Assembly (NCBI GenBank): GCA_014874365.1
Contig: JACWAH010000004.1
Location: 1 to 53,271, forward strand
From: Thermoplasmatales archaeon
Lineage (GTDB): Archaea > Thermoplasmatota > Thermoplasmata > Thermoplasmatales > Thermoplasmataceae
Length of the DNA stretch: 53,271 nt
Direction: 5' to 3'
Part shown: positions 51,579 to 53,271 of the stretch, one piece after another
How the letters are laid out: each line of letters starts with the position of its first letter
How positions within the stretch are numbered: position 1 is the first letter of the stretch
Made by a program: the position numbers and the translations under genes
The notes under the pieces: model-generated
The model's input: only the letters and a program-made list of their open reading frames with translations
What the model was told of the DNA's origin: nothing
Databases searched by the model: none

Positions 51579-52427
51579 ATGAGCTTAACGTCAATAATGA
51601 AAGGAGGGCTGTCAAAGTTAGTAGTAGAGAACATTCCGATTCCTAGGGGCCTGTTTAATGCCTCCAAAGACTGTATTGCTTGCCCAAAGACCAAGAACTA
51701 TTCACTAGTAGGTACAGCATTCGATTATCTTGTCAGATCGGAATTGAAGCGACTCCATCCCGAAGCCATAGAAAATGGGTTTATTGCGGAAAATAGCATA
51801 GCTTTGGTCGATAGAGATGTTAAGCTGTCGGGAAATTTTCAGGCTCATGATGTGAGAATTGGAGAAAAAGAGTTACAAACGATGAAAAATGCGTCAGTGA
51901 AGTTCAAAGCTGAAAGGGCAGCCTTCATAGTAAACGGAATTCTGACCGATGATTTCATAGAGGCAACGATTAGATACGCGAGAATGGATGTGGTCTTCAG
52001 GGCAGGCATGTATGACGATGTTGAGAAAGAAGTTGATCAGTCAGACATAGAGGACATGAGGGTGTTATACGATTTGATTCCTTTAGAACTCAAGAGACCA
52101 GATAATGCCATATTGCTTGATCCTACATTTGGGGAAGCTTCAAAAAGGGTTGGAGGAGCCGATGTTGACTTGATAATAGGCGACACCATGATCGACATTA
52201 AGACCACTAAGGAAATGAAACTTGACGGATACCTTTGGTCTCAAATCGTCGGTTATTTGGTTCTCGCAGACGAGACAATTGGTGGGAAAGAAAACCTTCC
52301 TTATATTGAGAACCTTGGCCTTTACTTTTCTAGGTATGGTTATTTATGGAAAATCGAAGCAAACTATGTACGCAAGAATACCCATTACGGAGAAGTGAGG
52401 AAAAAGCTTCTAGAAAGTGGGAAGTAG
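51579..52427 (+). CDS. RecB/Cas4-like PD-(D/E)XK nuclease
   Basis: A 282-residue protein. The nuclease core is near residues 193-226: GGADVDLIIGD supplies the first Asp, IDIKTTKE the D-x-K pair, and QIVGYLVLA the Q-x3-Y motif typical of RecB, Cas4 and AddB nucleases. The N-terminal part has CIACPKT, one Cys pair, and GTAFDYLVRSELKRL. The four-Cys cluster of Cas4 is not seen. The frame is open to a TTG at 51549, but ATG 51579 has GGTGAT just upstream. It lies 31 bases after parB, so the two probably work together. Confidence 0.75.
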   Translation: MSLTSIMKGGLSKLVVENIPIPRGLFNASKDCIACPKTKNYSLVGTAFDYLVRSELKRLHPEAIENGFIAENSIALVDRDVKLSGNFQAHDVRIGEKELQTMKNASVKFKAERAAFIVNGILTDDFIEATIRYARMDVVFRAGMYDDVEKEVDQSDIEDMRVLYDLIPLELKRPDNAILLDPTFGEASKRVGGADVDLIIGDTMIDIKTTKEMKLDGYLWSQIVGYLVLADETIGGKENLPYIENLGLYFSRYGYLWKIEANYVRKNTHYGEVRKKLLESGK

Positions 52428-52487
52428 CTCTTTGGAACTGATTGAACGCCACAAGTCAACAAGCTTGTATTTTGTTCAATTTACGCA

Positions 52488-53030
52488 TTTTCGCCTACCT
52501 TTTTCTAAAAGGTATGGTCGCAGTGTTGTGCAATTTATTCCTCTTTGAATAAGCAAAAGGTGGCACGGCACGGGAATCCCCTCATATTATCCCGCACTGA
52601 GCGTAGCGATATTGTGCGGTCAAAAATTCCCCTACCCCTGTTCCCCTCATATTGCACTCCGCAGGAGAGAATAATGTGCCCGAAGCGAGCCGGAAGTCTT
52701 GCGAAGCAAGACCGAGTGGTGTAAGCGTTAGCGGTGGGTGGTGTGAACACCAAGCGTAGCGAAGGTGTGGAACACCACACATACACCACGAGCGGCGAGC
52801 ACAGGACACCACCCTGAATGAGCATGTCGAATGAAGGGCTCTTCGAAGAAGAGTGCAAGACGTAAATCAAAAGAGGGGTTAGGGGTGAATTTTGATTGAA
52901 GGCGAAGCATGGGGTCCTGTGCTCGGCGTGCAGGCGAGCGAAGGGCACATAGTAATTAGCGAAGGCTGAAAGTCGGGGTGAATTTGAGCCGAAGCATACC
53001 AAAAGGTATTAAAATCTAAAAGTATATGAG
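52488..53030 (+). repeat. Long hairpin-rich direct repeat, right copy
   Basis: A longer relative of the repeat at 48269, with extra modules. Each added module carries a short core such as gcgtagcga or gcgaagc, usually in the loop of a small stem: ccgcac/gtgcgg around 52595-52619, gtcttg-cgaag-caagac near 52696-52712, and cacc/ggtg around aagcgtagcgaa near 52749-52768. The copy ends at a promoter-like AT-rich stretch ahead of the antitoxin gene. Open frames crossing this region are by-products of the repeats. Confidence 0.85.
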
Positions 53031-53038
53031 TATGCATA

Positions 53039-53212
53039 ATGACCACGGCTAAATCTAGACTTGTAAGCATACCTAAATCTGACTTGGATAGCCTTGAGGC
53101 TACCATTGAGACTCTTGAAAATGAGTATGTCATGGATCAACTGGAAAGAAGCGAACAGGACATACAGAAGGGCAAGGTCAGGAACGTAAGAGAGTTTCTC
53201 AAGGAACTCTAA
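53039..53212 (+). CDS. RelB/Phd-like antitoxin, apparently without partner toxin
   Basis: A 57-residue protein (MTTAKSRLVSIPKSDLDSLE, then VMDQLERSEQDIQKGKVRNV and REFLKEL). The IPK-x-DL-xSLE start and a tail with V-M-x2-L-x-R-S-x3-I-x-KGK are typical of small archaeal RelB/Phd-type antitoxins. An ATG at 53039 follows an AT-rich stretch with ttaaaatct. Antitoxin genes usually overlap a RelE-type toxin downstream, but here the plus strand is closed by stops right after the gene. It is thus an orphan, or its toxin lies elsewhere. Confidence 0.6.
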   Translation: MTTAKSRLVSIPKSDLDSLEATIETLENEYVMDQLERSEQDIQKGKVRNVREFLKEL

Positions 53213-53271
53213 TAGAACTTCTTGGCTTCATCCTTGTGAAGAATGGCTCTGCGCGTCACTTTCTTCTCTAC
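53209..53271 (-). CDS. C-terminal fragment of a convergent gene (cut by window edge)
   Basis: On the minus strand an open frame enters from the right edge and ends in TAG at 53211-53209. Its last residues read VTRRAILHKDEAKKFY. It overlaps the antitoxin stop codon by four bases. Only 20 residues are visible, so neither function nor reality is certain. Confidence 0.3.
   Translation of the reverse strand, partial: VEKKVTRRAILHKDEAKKFY

Noticed and set aside
52535-53002. 155-codon minus-strand frame and others in the repeat region
   Set aside because: They run through the hairpin modules and owe their length to the repeats. Related frames occur in the left copy, with no protein signature.
48269-53030. 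CRISPR-like array
   Set aside because: The repeats are irregular hairpin modules, not equal repeats with unique spacers of constant length, and no Cas1 or Cas2 gene is present. The Cas4-like similarity of one nuclease is only at the fold level.

Overview
The window reads as chromosomal DNA of a euryarchaeon of the class Thermoplasmata, most likely Thermoplasmatales. Replication and translation genes are archaeal: replication factor C large subunit, family B DNA polymerase, PolD small subunit DP1, ribosomal protein L15e, a Pop5-like RNase P subunit, and a tRNA-Ser(UGA) with no encoded CCA. Many genes have a TATA-like box about 25 bases before the start codon (ATG, GTG or TTG), the leaderless arrangement common in these archaea. 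Genus and species cannot be fixed from the sequence alone.

Layout. 0-3.5 kb: a tandem pair of unknown paralogues and a DUF72 gene. 3.5-6.8 kb: a copper circuit (P1B ATPase, free YHS-domain protein, divergent HTH-TRASH regulator) followed by tRNA-Ser. 7-12.5 kb: L15e, a DCC-type thiol protein, Pop5-like Rnp2, RfcL, a transposase remnant, a DUF2130 protein. 12.5-18.4 kb: fatty-acid beta-oxidation genes (thiolase, two coupled acyl-CoA dehydrogenases, a third long one). 18.6-25.1 kb: proton-pumping membrane pyrophosphatase and carAB. 25.1-30 kb: transposase debris, small membrane protein, PolB, a cyclase-family hydrolase, a 2-hydroxyacid dehydrogenase. 30-35 kb: a signalling operon of zinc-ribbon/FHA protein, polytopic membrane Ser/Thr kinase and PP2C phosphatase, followed by two small helical proteins. 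35-39.3 kb: DP1, an SHMT-like enzyme coupled to a CBS-domain protein, and a peroxiredoxin. 39.8-42.8 kb: an arsenic-type operon (DJ-1/PfpI, ACR3, ArsR, second BASS-type transporter). 43.5-44.3 kb: divergent PadR regulator and His/Gly-rich small protein. 

46.1-53.2 kb is an accessory island. A row of small minus-strand zinc-finger, zinc-ribbon and membrane proteins is followed by a putative type II restriction-modification pair (PD-(D/E)XK endonuclease translationally coupled to a DPPF methyltransferase), and on the plus strand a ParB-like protein followed by a RecB/Cas4-like nuclease. Two direct-repeat systems frame it. A 41-bp repeat (37/41 identical) with a GACCGGTC palindrome lies at 46147 and 50623, just outside the minus-strand block. 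A long hairpin-rich repeat with a 61-bp perfect match lies at 48269-48640 and 52488 onward, flanking the RM-ParB-nuclease cassette; its right copy ends in an intact RelB/Phd-like antitoxin gene and its left copy in a truncated version. This island is the best candidate here for an undescribed mobile or defence system. The FHA-kinase-phosphatase operon is the second. All family calls come from motif reading by eye; no database search was possible.
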